From Heliocidaris erythrogramma (lineage: Eukaryota > Echinodermata > Echinoidea > Camarodonta > Echinometridae), in assembly GCA_025617745.1 (NCBI GenBank), contig CM046861.1, forward strand, positions 14,036,516-14,100,515: a DNA stretch of 64,000 nucleotides. Direction: 5' to 3'. Of the stretch, positions 42,513 through 54,260 are shown piece after piece. Each line of letters opens with the position of its first letter. Within the stretch, counting starts at the first letter, position 1. The notes beneath the pieces were generated by a model. That model was not told the origin of the DNA. It searched no databases and was given only the letters and a program-made list of their open reading frames with translations. Position numbers and translations under genes: made by a program.

Positions 42513-43919
42513 GTATATATATATATATATATTCATTTATTTATTGTTCAGTTGGTTGAATTTGTTTTTCTGAAAAAAAAAATGTGGCCCTGTCATAGAG
42601 TTTGGGTGTATGTTTGTGTGTGCAGTTAATATGTTGCTGGAGTGTGGATCAAATTGTTCTCGGTTCGAGTGTCAGCAAGTTCTTTGGCAACACATTAATC
42701 GACATCAATTTTGCCATTTACTATATAAATTTGAGAGGGTATAATATTTATATATTTCTTACTACATGTATATAAATTTGTATGCAGGTATATTTATATA
42801 CATTCTTTTCTTAGATCATATGAAATAAAAGATGAAGTCGACCCTGATATCAAGTTGGATTTAAAAGAAGCAGAAACAAAGAAGCAGAAACAAAGAAAAG
42901 GATTAATTAAATTCTGAGTAAAATCCTATAAAAAAAATAAGAACGATATGCATTTTTGATGTAATCAATCAAACACATATTGGCAACTACGTGACGTAAC
43001 TTGCTAGGTCCTCTCCCATTCGCCCTTTTCTAATAAAATCATATATTTCCATTTTTTCTGATGAAAATGTTTAATCATACACGCATCGTCCATATAATCA
43101 TTACACATATGTTTTTACAAAAAACCTGTATGAAACAAATGCATCACTTCATCAACAACTAAGAAAAACAACTTTTATGACTTTTTCTCTCACTGAGCAA
43201 ATACAGTAAATAAGATACGTCATGGAGTTGCTAATTTGCGTTTGACTGATTACAACTTCAAAGACTCATAACTTTCTTGTTTTTTTTTATTATTCCAATC
43301 AACTGAATATCAGGATGGATTTCCCCTTCAATAATTAATTTCTTATTTTCCTGGAACCCGAAGCATACAGCATACTGCTACCAACAGACTTTTTCTTTCG
43401 GTTGTGTTGATTATTTTTGGACAAAATCGGGCCTGTTTAGGGTTCTGGTGTGTGAGTGTTTGTGTGTGTAGTTAATATATCGCTGGACTGTGCATCAAAA
43501 CTGTTCGCGGTTCGATGTCATTTGTCATTTACTATATAAATGTGTATAACATGTACTTGTGTGTTTATATATTTTCTGAGATTGCTAAAAAGAAGTTCCA
43601 TCGTGAACAGAAGATCGACATATTAGGCAGAATCAACAGCTATGGCATCTTTCATACTTTTAAAATGTTTTCTTTTTACTACATGTATACTGCAATTCAC
43701 CAACCATGGACTTTACTTTCATTATAAGTCCATCTGCCCCTCCCCCATCTCTCTCTCTCTTTTCTACCTGAATGTTTTAGATCTTGTGTTCTACCCTCAA
43801 AATAATCTAGGCCTATAATGAAAAATAAAAAACCCCAATAAATGATATTGACTAACCCATTTTTTAAACCAACACTGAATGGCATTTAACCAATATCGGA
43901 TAGAGAGACATACATGTAA
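42513..43919. repeat. Non-coding stretch with paired tRNA-like repeats
   Basis: About 42600-42760 and 43440-43560 are diverged direct copies: GTGTGTGCAGTTAATAT, GCTGGA, GATCAAA..TGTTC, CGGTTCGA and CATTTACTATATAAAT. The CGGTTCGA box suggests a tRNA-derived SINE. No gene is supported. Confidence 0.5.
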
Positions 43920-44560
43920 AGCATAGTCATGACGATGGTATTTGTGATAATAATGATGATGTTGATGATGTTGATGAGGTGGCTGATGATAGTTTTCTAT
44001 GTTCATGATCATGATCAGTGGCGGATCCGGGGAGAAAAGTATGCATTTTGACCGTAAAGGATCCGCCCTTTTTTTGCTTGTCAGGGAATTATGGAGGGAA
44101 ACTGGACCGCATAACCCACCACTGAGTGAAAACTTTTGTCGCCACCCCCTCTCCCCCACTGAGCGACTTTTCGAGAAGCTGGCAAGACCAAAAAAATACG
44201 GGTCTACCTTTTCCAAAAGTTGACAAACCTGCATTTGATAAAAATAATGATGGAGATTATAATGATGATGCTGCTGCTGATTATTTTTTTGTATGTTGAT
44301 GACAATGATGGTGATGGTGACGCATGCAATGATAATGATAATGATGTTGATGAGGTCGATGATGATAGTTTCCTATGTTCTTGATCATGATAATTATAAA
44401 ATGATAATGTTGGTAATTATAATAATGATGTTGATGCTGGTAACAATGATGGTAATGATAATGATAATATAATGCTGCTGCTGCAGATAATAATGATGAA
44501 GTTTATTACGTTCTTGATGATGGTGAGGGCGGTGGCAATGATGACAACACCGTACAGTCA
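43920..44560. repeat. GAT/AATGAT-rich degenerate microsatellite with inserted repeat
   Basis: Irregular GATGAT, AATGAT and GTTGAT units span the block. GATGATAGTTTTCTATGTTC near 43985 and GATGATAGTTTCCTATGTTC near 44369 are repeats of a longer unit. A CAGTGGCGGATCC-type element (about 44026-44220) is inserted and shares TTTGCTTGTCAGGGAATTAT with 30600-30790. Confidence 0.65.
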
Positions 44561-44721
44561 GCATGGGCCTATATGTTATTTATGTTGAAGGACATATTGA
44601 ACTCGCCTTGCCAGTCTTGTGTATTTGCAGGAGTTATCAAAGCCAGCAAACACGCCAGAGATAGTGCCGGCATTGTCTTCCTGTAAATTAAACATTAGCT
44701 TGCAAGAATAGAACATAATCA

Positions 44722-44900
44722 CAGTGGCGGCTCCCTACCCTGGAACCAAAAGGGACCCCCAAAATGCTGAGAACCCTTTTTTTTTCTTGTCAGATTTTTT
44801 GAGGTGAAAAGAGACCCAAAAGGTTGAGGATTCTTTTTTGCTTTGCAGACTTTTTTTGAATATTAAGCCCCTCCCTCAAGAAATCCTGGATCCGTCACTG
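44722..44900. mobile_element. 179-bp hAT MITE
   Basis: The ends are CAGTGGCGGCTCC and, inverted, CAGTGACGGATCCAGG. Immediately outside lie CATAATCA (left) and CATAATAA (right), an 8-bp duplication with one mismatch. The interior has T runs with TTGTCAGATTTTTTGAGG, a diverged inverse of the unit repeated at 3571-3680. Confidence 0.75.
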
Positions 44901-47640
44901 CATAATAATAGGTGTCTAGTAGGCGTAGTAGCGGCAGCAGCAGTGGCGGTGTTAGTGTCCAGTGGTGGTATGAGTAGTACATGTAGTATAAATAGCAGCA
45001 GCAGCAGAAAAGGAGTAGTATTGATATTCATATTCATGAATCACTAACACGATGATTACTACGAATTAATTGAACATATTTGTTATATTTTATTTAGCAC
45101 ATGGATACTACCCACAATATCCAATTTAATTACTAAGAGGCTACTGTAACTTGCAAACATGATTTCACCTTTCAGTCACAAGTTTTCTAAAAGCAATTAA
45201 ACGGATGAAGTAAAAACGGTGATAAACCATAATTTTATGCCCAATACCATTGATGAGAATAAACCTTATGTAGATTGGCTAATAGGAAAGATCACATTTG
45301 GCCTTCTATTCCAACTTCAAAAGTTGTTTTCTCTGTGTTTAATCTCCCAAGCTAGTATCACTGGTGTAGACGCTCATGTCCTTCCGCAATAGTATAATAC
45401 GGCAATCGGGACACTTCATCAAACTCTGTTAACTATTACACACTATTTGCAATTTTGAGTCTTGTGGACGTGAAACGCCAAGCTTAGTGTGCATGTTTAA
45501 TCAATTTTACTAAAGAGTAATTACAGCTGTGATCTTGCTGAATGAAACTGGTTAACATTTAATGAAGAGGGAATTATTGTCTTGTTAATTTTTGACAGGG
45601 ATTCAGGGTCTGTGTATATGTCGTAAAGTTAGATCATGATCTCCGTTTTTGTATGCCCCAGTGGTGTCGCTTTATAATGACTTTGTGTGTGCATGATATA
45701 ATATCACGTATTAAAGAAAGGTGTAACTTTCGGGGATGTTTGCAAACATTTTTTTTTTTTAAGAGCAAATATTTCTCGTATAAGGAACACATTTTCCCAA
45801 TTTCCGCAAACATGTGCATGCGCATTTATCTGGTTGTTTTTAAAAATATGGCGCTTTTTGTGATTGGAGAAGCCAAGACATGCAGGGGTCGTCTAAGAAG
45901 CCCAATTTTTACTTGTGTTTACTCAAAAAGAGTCATATTTTGTGGGAAATGTTCTTGAAAGTATGCAAAATAGTGGATCATTTTCGACTCCGCTAACGAT
46001 CATGCAGTACACCTTTGAATACGAAGTGACATTCCAGGTTGTATGCATTCGAATAAATTTATTTGTCCAGTGGCCTTCTGCAAATAAGACGATACTTTAT
46101 GGGGAGAATAACGGCCATGATCTGTATGCTTAAAGGGGACGTCCGGCCCTTGAATTCACTGGTTTTAATAGAAGCAGAAAAATCAGATGAACAGATCAAA
46201 AGGTTTAAGGAATGGTAAGGTTAAATATCTTTATCCTGCTTTTCCACTATTCCTTCATCAACATTATTGTTACTGGTAGTTTTATTGCACATTATTTCAA
46301 ACTGGTGACCGTTTATTTTTTGAGCCTCTATTTTGTACTTTTACATAATCGACTTTTTTATTCAATAAAAACATTAAAGAGAAGTTTGAGGAAAATAGAC
46401 AACTAATCGGAAAGTTATGACATAAAATTCTAGGGAAAACAATGAAAAACACTAGACAAAATTATTGGCAACTCGGCAATGGGTTTGTGACGTCCACTTG
46501 CGTAGACATGGGGGGTACAGGGGAGCCACCCCCCCCCCCCCCATTCAGCCACTTTAAAAATAAAAAAGCGAGGGCGAAAAAGCGGGGGAAGTGAGAGCAA
46601 AAGGCCTAAAAAGGCGCTACAAGCCGTTATCTTTCTCTCAAAATTCGCGCGGGAAGGGGGAAATAAATCTCCTCTCCCTGCACCCACCCCTGTTACATAC
46701 AGTGAAGTGTTGCATCCAAATGTAATTGAAAACTGTAACTTTCCGCCTAAAAAAATTGTTCGCTACGAGCCGTTATCTTTCTTTCAAATTTCGCTTCGCG
46801 CGGGAAAGGGGAAACCCCCCTTACCTGCCCCCACCACTGTTACATACAGTGCAGTATTACGTCCAAATAACTGAAAAGCAGTCCGGGCGTCGAACTATAC
46901 CTTTCCGCAAAAAAAAAAAGGGTTACGCTTTGCGTGCTCATCACCAATTTCGCACTCTTCGCGTCCCCTGCTATGAAATCCTGGCTATGCAGTTGGATCC
47001 TTCACGTCTGCCCGCTCCCTCCCCATTGAAAAATCTTGGCTACGCCTGTGATGACGTCATTCCCTCACAACTCACCAATCATTTTGTTTATATTGATAAC
47101 AAAAATTCTATCCAACAGTGTGACTTCCTCAAAACTTGAACCAAATTGTATTCATGTAGTCATATACATTATACAGAGTTAATTATTTTCTTTTAAAAAA
47201 TCATGAGAAATATGAATTTTAAAATAAAATATACATAAAAAATTAGTGATTATATATGTAACATTTTAAAAACTCAATTATTTTTAGTTCATTCAATATT
47301 TTGTGAAGGTGTATGGCATGCCAAAGTTATTCGAAAATCATATTCTGGGACAAAAAACCTCTTGAGAATTTTTTATTTTGCTATCAATTTTGTCAAAGAC
47401 TGGAAGAGTTCAAAGAGGTATTCAAAATCGTCACCCGGTCGTTGTAAGGTCCTGTCTATGTGACGAATTGAATGACAATTTCTTGAAATCGACTTCCCAA
47501 AGATGGATTTGATGATAAAATTTTGCAGCGGATTGCCAGGTTGGACGAATTCGAATGAAATCTGACGAAAAAAAATGAACCTGTTGAATGACATTTTTAA
47601 TAATGAACTATCTTTGACATCTGACATTTGGATGTTATTG
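44901..47640. other. Stretch without a supported gene
   Basis: GTAGTA/GCAGCAG-rich sequence lies at 44910-45010. TTAAAGGGGACGTCCGGCCC near 46131 is a lone TTAA-type end. Two copies of the GGCGCTACAAGCCGTTATCT family (46560-46690 and 46730-46880) carry CAAATAACTGAAAAGCAGTC, as at 3418-3440. The rest is AT-rich with no recognised coding sequence. Confidence 0.5.
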
Positions 47641-47649
47641 ATTCCTATC

Positions 47650-48708
47650 AGACTATATAAAGGATATCAGCACCCCTTTTTATCCTTTACACAAATGCAA
47701 GGCGTCATCTGAAAATGTCATATTGAAATATGCAGACGATACAGCCATTGTGGGCCAGATTGTAAAAAGTAATGAGCAGGCATATAGAAATGAGATAGCA
47801 ACATTTGAAACATGGTGGGACCAAAATTTTCTCGTCCTAAACACGACTAAAACAAAAGAATTGATTTTTGACTTCCGCACCGCCAAAAGAGACCCGATGA
47901 TACCGGTAAAATTAAAGAATGAAAATATTGAAGTAGTTGAATGTTTTAAATATCTCGGAACAATGGTTGACAGCAAGTTGTCATGGGATGATCAATGTAG
48001 GGCAATTGTTGCAAAATCCCAACAAAGGATGTACTTTCTGAGACAGAACCATATTAAATCTTTTTTATCAGTCAGTTATAGAAAGTGTCTTACTATTCAG
48101 TTCAGTTGTCTTGTGTGGTACAAAGGGTGCAAAAGGAGGGAGTTTGTAAAACTACTAAGAGTCGTTAAACAAGCTGCAAAGTTGACGGGAGAAGTCAGGG
48201 ATTTGGATAGGTTATGTGAAAGAAGAATCTTAAAGCAGGTTAGAACTATTGTGGACAATGCAAATCACCCCTTTCATTATTGTTACATTCTCATGCGCTC
48301 AGGGAAAAGATTTCGTTCCTTGAATTGCCGCACCCAGCGCTTCCTAAATTCGTTTGTTCCTTTCTCGATTCGTTTATATAACCAATCTAATTAGACATTG
48401 CAAACCCATCTCCTTTCCATTTTTAATTTTAGCAGCTTCATAATGTCATGATTAGTATTTATTCAGGATTTAGTTAAATCGATTATAATTGATGATATTT
48501 GTGTAAAATTTAAATCATATCACACATTTGAACTCGTATATTGTAGATTTCATTGCTACTACACTATTTTCTTACGTGAATTACTTTTAAAAATGTCTAC
48601 CATGTATTATATGTATTGTATTGTATTGTACATATATCTGTATGCGAGCGAAATGAATTTCCAAATTGGACAATAAATGAAAATTGAAATTGAAATTGAA
48701 ATGAAACT
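47650..48708 (+). mobile_element. Non-LTR retrotransposon fragment (CR1/Rex1-like)
   Basis: 47665-48394 encodes the RT palm and thumb: SENVILKYADDTAIVGQI with the catalytic YADD, TTKTKELIFDFRTAKRDP, VECFKYLGTMVDSKLSWDD, KSQQRMYFLRQ, and a C-terminus ending SFVPFSIRLYNQS. The 3' UTR ends GGACAATAAATG and TGAAAT repeats. The open frame is intact for over 220 codons. It is 5'-truncated: the segment before the YADD keeps only a few residues. It differs from the other two LINEs in both protein and tail. Confidence 0.85.
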
Positions 48709-49159
48709 TAAGTGCTCAATGATGCATTTTGATCTTTAAAAAGTGTTAGATTGGACATGAAATCCTTACAATACAAGGAGATAGATTGCTTGAAACATCA
48801 TACAAAGATTACATGGGAAGATAAGCAGTGATAAGCATAGAAAGACTCAAATTAAATCTGTGGTAATGGCATATGATAATGAATATAGAAACCATACTGG
48901 AAAAGAGAGAGATGGGTATTTTTTATTGTGTCTGTTCACTTAAAAATTGAAAATTTTCGCGCTCTCAAGTTGCATGGAGTACTCCAGGCGGACCCGGTCA
49001 AGTCATTCAGGCCCTTTAATTATGGACCTATATAATATAGCCTGTTCAACCGAAGTGCCATGTGACTATTTTATAAAACATCGACTTCTTGGAAACTATA
49101 ATTAGAAATAACAAGATACTCCAATATAACACTTGGGGTGTTTTGGAAATATTATTTGG
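48709..49159. other. Stretch without a supported gene
   Basis: AT-rich, nothing recognised. Confidence 0.5.
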
Positions 49160-49680
49160 GAGATAGTAAAATACGTTTTCCGTCGCTCGCTTCGCTTTAA
49201 TCACAAAACTTTGAAATAGTTTCAGGCAGCGAGGACCATGAATATTTCCACAGTATTTATTGTAATATGTCCATGAATGTTCAATGTTAAGGCACGTCAC
49301 TGCCTTATTATCGCCATGGCGCCCAGGTATTAGGGTTAACTTACTTTCTATATTGAAATTAGCAACAGCAAATTAAAGTTCATTTTTCTTCGCTCGCTCG
49401 CAAATCTTAGAAATTAATTTCAGGCAACGAGGTGCATGAATATTTCCATAAGATGATACTGCAATATTCAGGTACGTCGCTGCCCTATCGCCATGGCACC
49501 CGAATACTCGTTAGGTCCACTTTCTATATTGAAAGTAGCAGCAGCAAAGTAAAGAGCATTTTTCCTCGCTCACAAACTTTATAAACCTTATAAACCGGAT
49601 AGTTCCATGCAGCGACTCCGAGGTCCATGAATATTCAATGTTACGACAATTTTCAGGAACGTCACTGCCCTATTGCCATG
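49160..49680. repeat. Degenerate tandem repeat, three ~180-bp units
   Basis: Landmarks recur in order three times: CGCTCGC / CTCGCTC, TTTCAGGCA(A/G)CGAGG, CATGAATATT, ACGTC(A/G)CTGCC (near 49295, 49472, 49660) and ATCGCCATGG (near 49310, 49488, 49674). Spacing is about 180 bp. The units are diverged, so the array is not young. Confidence 0.7.
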
Positions 49681-49762
49681 GACAGCTCTGGGGAATTTTG
49701 ATTTACGTTACGCGCAACCATTATTATCTCATTGTATTTATTTCCACGAGAGTTGCCAAAAC

Positions 49763-49982
49763 CAAGTAGGGGTGACGGGTGGCGGGGTCAGGGGGCGTGC
49801 CTCTCCAGGGGGTATGGGCACAAGCGTTCCTGCGCCAAGCGACCAAGTAGGGGTGGTGGGTGGCGGGGTCAGGGGGCGTGCCTCTCCAGGGGGTATGCGT
49901 GCCCGTGCCCATGGGCACGCATACCCCCTGGAGAGGCACGCCCCCTGACCCCGCCACCCCTACTTGGTCGCTTGGCGCAGGA
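49763..49982. repeat. GC-rich direct repeat and long hairpin
   Basis: A ~56-bp GC-rich unit (CAAGTAGGGGTG, GGCGGGGTCAGGGGGCGTGC, CTCTCCAGGGGGTATG) occurs at 49763-49818 and 49844-49899. It then occurs inverted at 49913-49970, making a ~70-bp hairpin (49828-49904 with 49913-49982) with an 8-base loop and one 7-base bulge. Base composition is sharply different from the surrounding AT-rich DNA. The long open frames over it are by-products. Confidence 0.85.
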
Positions 49983-50099
49983 AGGTCCACTTTTTCAAAT
50001 GTTGACCCCCCGCCCCCCCCCCCCCCGAAAAAATCCTAGTTTCAGGCCTGGAGGGTAAAGGGTCAGTTGATCATAAAGAACCAATTACGCGAGAAGATT

Positions 50100-50960
50100 A
50101 TTTGAAAATCAAGTCATCAACAGCAACTGATGTTAAACACCCCCAAAGGACTTCAAGTTTTTATGGACATTATGATGCATTTGTGCAATCGAGGGAGAGA
50201 AAACTTGCGCAGTTTTTCCAAAACAGACTTTGTAGTTGTGACAGATTCAACAAATGAGAAATATGCTTACCTCGCCAGTGACAAATTGACCAAGAATCAT
50301 CGTGGGGAATCAGTCGACGCAGTCAACAAGGATACCATAAGCCTGACAGTCCTGTAAAGACATTTGAAACCTATATTTCCCATCTGAATCCACAGTGTGA
50401 CCTTTTCCAGCGTCCAAAGATGAATGTGGAAAGTGATTAACAAGTGTGGTATTACAACTCTCCTTTTGGAAAGAATACTTTTATTAGGGGAAAAGATGAA
50501 GAAAATATCCCTTGAAGCGCATAGATCTACATCGAAGGTTTACACAAACCACTGCCTGCGCGCAACTTATATCCATGCATGTTCTGGATGCGAGTGGATT
50601 TGAAGCAAGACATGTATAACGCCGTATTCGGACACACATCTGAAAGTAGTATCAAACACTATTCTTACGTCGATGAAGCTAAGAAAAGATGCATGAGCAG
50701 ATGCCTTTCATCAATGAGTGATGGTCCAACAGCTTGCCCATCTACAGCACCGTCCACTCCTTGCATTCACATCGCTAGCTTAACTAGTCCAGGAACTGGT
50801 CCAGGACCTAGTAGTACAGCTCTCGTTCCAGTGCCAGAAGATGCATCATCACAATCTCAGTCATCACCCCAAATAAATGTTGTATCCTTCAAGCTGGCCC
50901 TAGACAAGAAGCGACAGTACAATTTTTGCAATAGGACAGTTAATTTTTACAATTAATCTC
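50100..50960 (+). pseudogene. Decayed Crypton-type tyrosine recombinase (DUF3504-like)
   Basis: Pieces in neighbouring frames match the KIAA1958/Crypton recombinase domain. In order: LCNRGRENLRSFSKTDFVVV and KLTKNHRGES (50180-50310); SPVKTFETYISHLNPQCDLF and QRPK (50346-50420); WYYNSPFGKNTF (50440-50480); KKISLEAHRSTSKVYTNHCL with RAT carrying the catalytic Arg (50500-50570); and GHTSESSIKHYSYVDEAKKR with the His and final Tyr (50635-50690). A Ser/Pro-rich tail follows. At least three frame changes separate the pieces, so it is a dead copy. Cryptons are DNA transposons that recombine through a tyrosine enzyme; host genes of the KIAA1958/ZMYM type derive from them. No terminal repeats were found. 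Confidence 0.75.
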
Positions 50961-51133
50961 TAACTTTTTACTAGGCCTATATGACTAAATCTAGACAGAG
51001 ACTAGGCCTATTCAGCATTACAGTTGGAGTTGATCTTTTTTCGGATTTTTTATAATAGTCCGCTGCAACTACGGAAATCAAATGGTGAGTCAGCACAATT
51101 TTCTATTTTATCTTGTTTCGTATCTATATAGGT

Positions 51134-51949
51134 TGTAGAAATACTGAGGTTTAAAGTTAAATGTTAAAGTCAGTTTTCTACTCACCTAGTAGAAGGTGCA
51201 AAGGAGAATTCAGGGACAAAGGGACAAAGGGAAGATGTTGGAGTCCGTCTAACAGATGATCTCGGCAGGAGAATCCAGGCGATTAGTCTCGCGAGAGTCG
51301 CGACTCTTTATTAACTAACCGCGAAGGTGGTCCAGTTATTGCGCAAATCCCGGTATAAAAATCACAATAAACGATGCATGAAATCCTTCAGCGAAATGAT
51401 AATCCAAAGTGCATTAAAATCCAAGAATAGTAAATCCAAGGGAAAGAGTAAAAAGTTCCCGTTGATGGCGAGGAAGACTTACTCCTAACACGTGACAACA
51501 CACGAAACTTTCGCGACGGTGTCCAAGAAGCAAGTGAATTATGTCGTGGACGCGACTTTGGAAAATCGGTGACCACATCCAAAAATAATGTTCATTGGTT
51601 GAGCTAATTAATGTCGTGAAAATTTGAACTCTGATGGCTTGATAAAGAAGATGAGCTCTGATTACAGCCTTGAAAAGTTCAGGGAACTGAAGAAGCAACA
51701 TGTGAGATGCATCAAACATGTGGTATGCTAAAAATAAACTTGTCACGATGTTATACATTGAAGCGCGATCTTAATGTCAAAATAAGGTCAAGAATGTCTG
51801 TTCGCGCGTAAACTCGAATAGATAAAATAAAGATATAGGAAGTAGGTTGTCTGCTGACCTAGTAGATGCAGTCCAATGAAGAATAAACAAGGTCTTGTTT
51901 TGACGAGAGTTTTGATGATGAAATATATAAAATATGCCAGGTCACTACA
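51134..51949 (-). repeat. 3' LTR of the gypsy-type fossil, 816 bp
   Basis: It begins TGTAGAAATACTGAGG (plus orientation) and ends AGGTCACTACA, giving the TG...CA frame typical of LTRs. It aligns with 63314-64000 over its first ~690 bp. A purine-rich tract (AAGAAGGGGTAGA on the minus strand) abuts it at 51950-51962. Confidence 0.9.
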
Positions 51950-52155
51950 TCTACCCCTTCTTAGAGGGTTGCGAAGTGTAATGAAGTAACAATCGATGAA
52001 AATACAGTGCAGTAAGAACATGTACAGTGCAGTAATAACGTATATATACAAACAATCCATGTAGAAGAACATACTGTAGCTGGTTACACCATGAAGTGAA
52101 ATCGGCACAAGGGGTTAAAAATGAGGAAGATCCAAAATGTAAAATGTGAGTCCCT

Positions 52156-53423
52156 TTATCCAGTATCAAAATAGTCCACGTATCTAGCCGGCCACCTAAC
52201 ATGGCGACCTGAATGAGTCCTTTGAATCTCGGGGTGGTCGTTAGCGGGTGTTTGCGGCGTGATCGTGGCTGTCGATGATGATGATGGCTCAGTACGATTT
52301 TGGTGATCTTCCAAAAATGCAGGCTTAATGCGATCCACACTGACATTTTCACGTTTACCATCTATGTCAATGGTGAAAAAACTTGTCATTGCGGCGAAGC
52401 ATTGCAAAGGTTTGCGCACGGCATCATGGCGGAAAAACACATGACTCGTCGAGTGTAATTCTGGGTGTATCCGTGATGTAGTGTGTTGTTTTCGGGCGGG
52501 GGTGGGGCTCAAATCCTGCATGAGTTGCTTCAAACGATGAACATAGTCAGTGGGGTCTATGAACTCGTCGGGCTTCGCTGGTGCAACAAATTGGGCTGGT
52601 AACTTGAGTGCAGTCTCCAAAACCAACTCAGCACAGGAACATTGGATGTCCGACTTGATGGCTGTGCGGATGCCAAGTAAGACCAGTGGTAACACCTCTG
52701 TCCATCTATTGATGTTGTAAGTCTTGATGGCTGCTTTAAGCTGATGATGCAGGCGTTCAACTAAGCCGTTTGAAACAGGGTGGTACAATTTCGTACGTAT
52801 ATGCGAATTGTCCCAAGCAAATTTGTGAGTTCATTGAAAAGCGATGACTTAAATTGACGTCCTCGATCGGTGGTGATCGTGGTCGGAGCGCCAAATATCG
52901 CTACCCATCTGGCCACAAAAGTCCGTGCAATCGTCTAGGTAGTGATGTCCGGGATCGGTATCGCTTCTGGCCATCTTGAATAGCGATCGACACATGTCAA
53001 TAAATAGCTGTTGCCTTCAGAAGGAGGGAGGGGCCCAACAATATCAATGTGAACATGTGAAAACTTTGCGTCTGGTAGTGTGAACGTGCCAAGTGGTGCT
53101 TTGTTGTGTCTGTGCACTTTACACTTCTGACACTCAAGGCAAGTGCGAGTCCAGCTTCTGACATCACGATTGATTCCAGGCCAAATGAATCTTTCAGTAA
53201 TGAGTTTCTGCGTGGCCTTGATACCAGGATGAGACATGTCATGAAGCGCATGAAAAACCATGTCCAGTAGAGTCATCCCACCAAATATGGCCGTCATCAG
53301 CTGGTAAGGGGACACGCTTGAATGAGAGAGAGGGTGATTGACGAATGTCATTCCAGTCCTCGTCATCCTCCTGATCAATGGCGAGTTAATGAAAATCAAC
53401 GATGAAGGGAGTATGTAGTGCAT
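52156..53423 (-). pseudogene. Integrase region of the gypsy-type fossil
   Basis: 53423-52935 contains the zinc-binding H/H/C/C module (HALHDMSHPGIKATQKLI ... CLECQKCK) and the start of the catalytic core (HVHIDIVGPLPPSEGNSYLL, TCVDRYSRWPEAIPI). 52788-52156 contains the later core (PVSNGLVERLHHQLK) and the C-terminal domain. Fossil remains only. Confidence 0.85.
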
Positions 53424-54260
53424 CTACATGCAGGCGAGATAGAGCATCGGCTACAGCATCAACTCCTTTAACGTCTTTAATGTCTGAAGTGAATTGTGAA
53501 ATGTTGTCCAGATGTCTTATCTCACGAGGGGAGTGCTTGTCCGGCTTGGAACGGAGAGCGTACGTTAAAGGTTTGTGGTCAGTGTAGAGTGTGAACGCAC
53601 CTCCCTCCAACAAATAGCGAAAATGCCGTACACCGAGGTAAGCAGCGAGTACCTCCCCTCCAAAGTTCCAAATGTGCTATATCGCCTCTCCGGCGGTTTC
53701 AAACGCTGGGAGAAGAAGGCTATTGGCTTCCATACTCCATCTAACAGTTGTTGAAGGACGCCCCCTACTGCTGAGTCTGAAGCATCTACCATGGTGAAGG
53801 GCTTGCTTCACTTGAGTGAAAGCTGCAGCTCGTTCATCCGTCAAGTCAATGGGCTTCATAGACCGATTGGGGAGATCTCTCAAGGCATCAGTCAATGGAG
53901 TGAGAATGTCGGCTGCCTTGGGAATGAAACGTCTGTAGAAGTTAATCAAACCCAGGAACCTGCGCAGCTGCCGGGCAGATGAAGGGCGAGGAAATTCACG
54001 AATTTCCTTGACTTTGACGCTGAGAGGGCGAATACCGTGCTCATCAACGTGGTGGCCAAGAAAATCGAGGCTGTTCGCACCAAAGACGCATTTCTTGGGA
54101 TTGATGATAACACCGTACTCAGAGAGGCGTTTGAACAGGGCGTGAAGATGACGTTCATGCTCCACAGGCGTTTCGCTGGCAATCAGCAGATCGTCTATAT
54201 AGGCATAGAGGAGAGAGAGAGACCACGCGTTACCCCGTCCACGAAACGCTGGAAGCTCTG
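53424..54260 (-). pseudogene. RNase H and C-terminal reverse transcriptase of the gypsy-type fossil
   Basis: Reverse transcriptase signature YAYIDDLLIASETPVEHERH near 54190-54215 and FLGHHVDEHGIRPLSVKV downstream. The RNase H block is recognised by VDASDSAVGGVLQQ, FTLYTDHKPLTYALRS and DAVADALSRL. The region ends at 54260, where the TACCACA element is inserted in the RT domain. Confidence 0.85.

Noticed and set aside
43797-44234. 145-residue minus-strand frame with His/Tyr-rich middle
   Set aside because: It is the translation of the degenerate GAT microsatellite joined to an inserted MITE end.
46131-46160. TTAA-type transposon end similar to that at 27971
   Set aside because: Only AAAGGGGAC is shared and no inverted partner or second TTAA was found within several kilobases. 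The same holds for 15612 and 34172.
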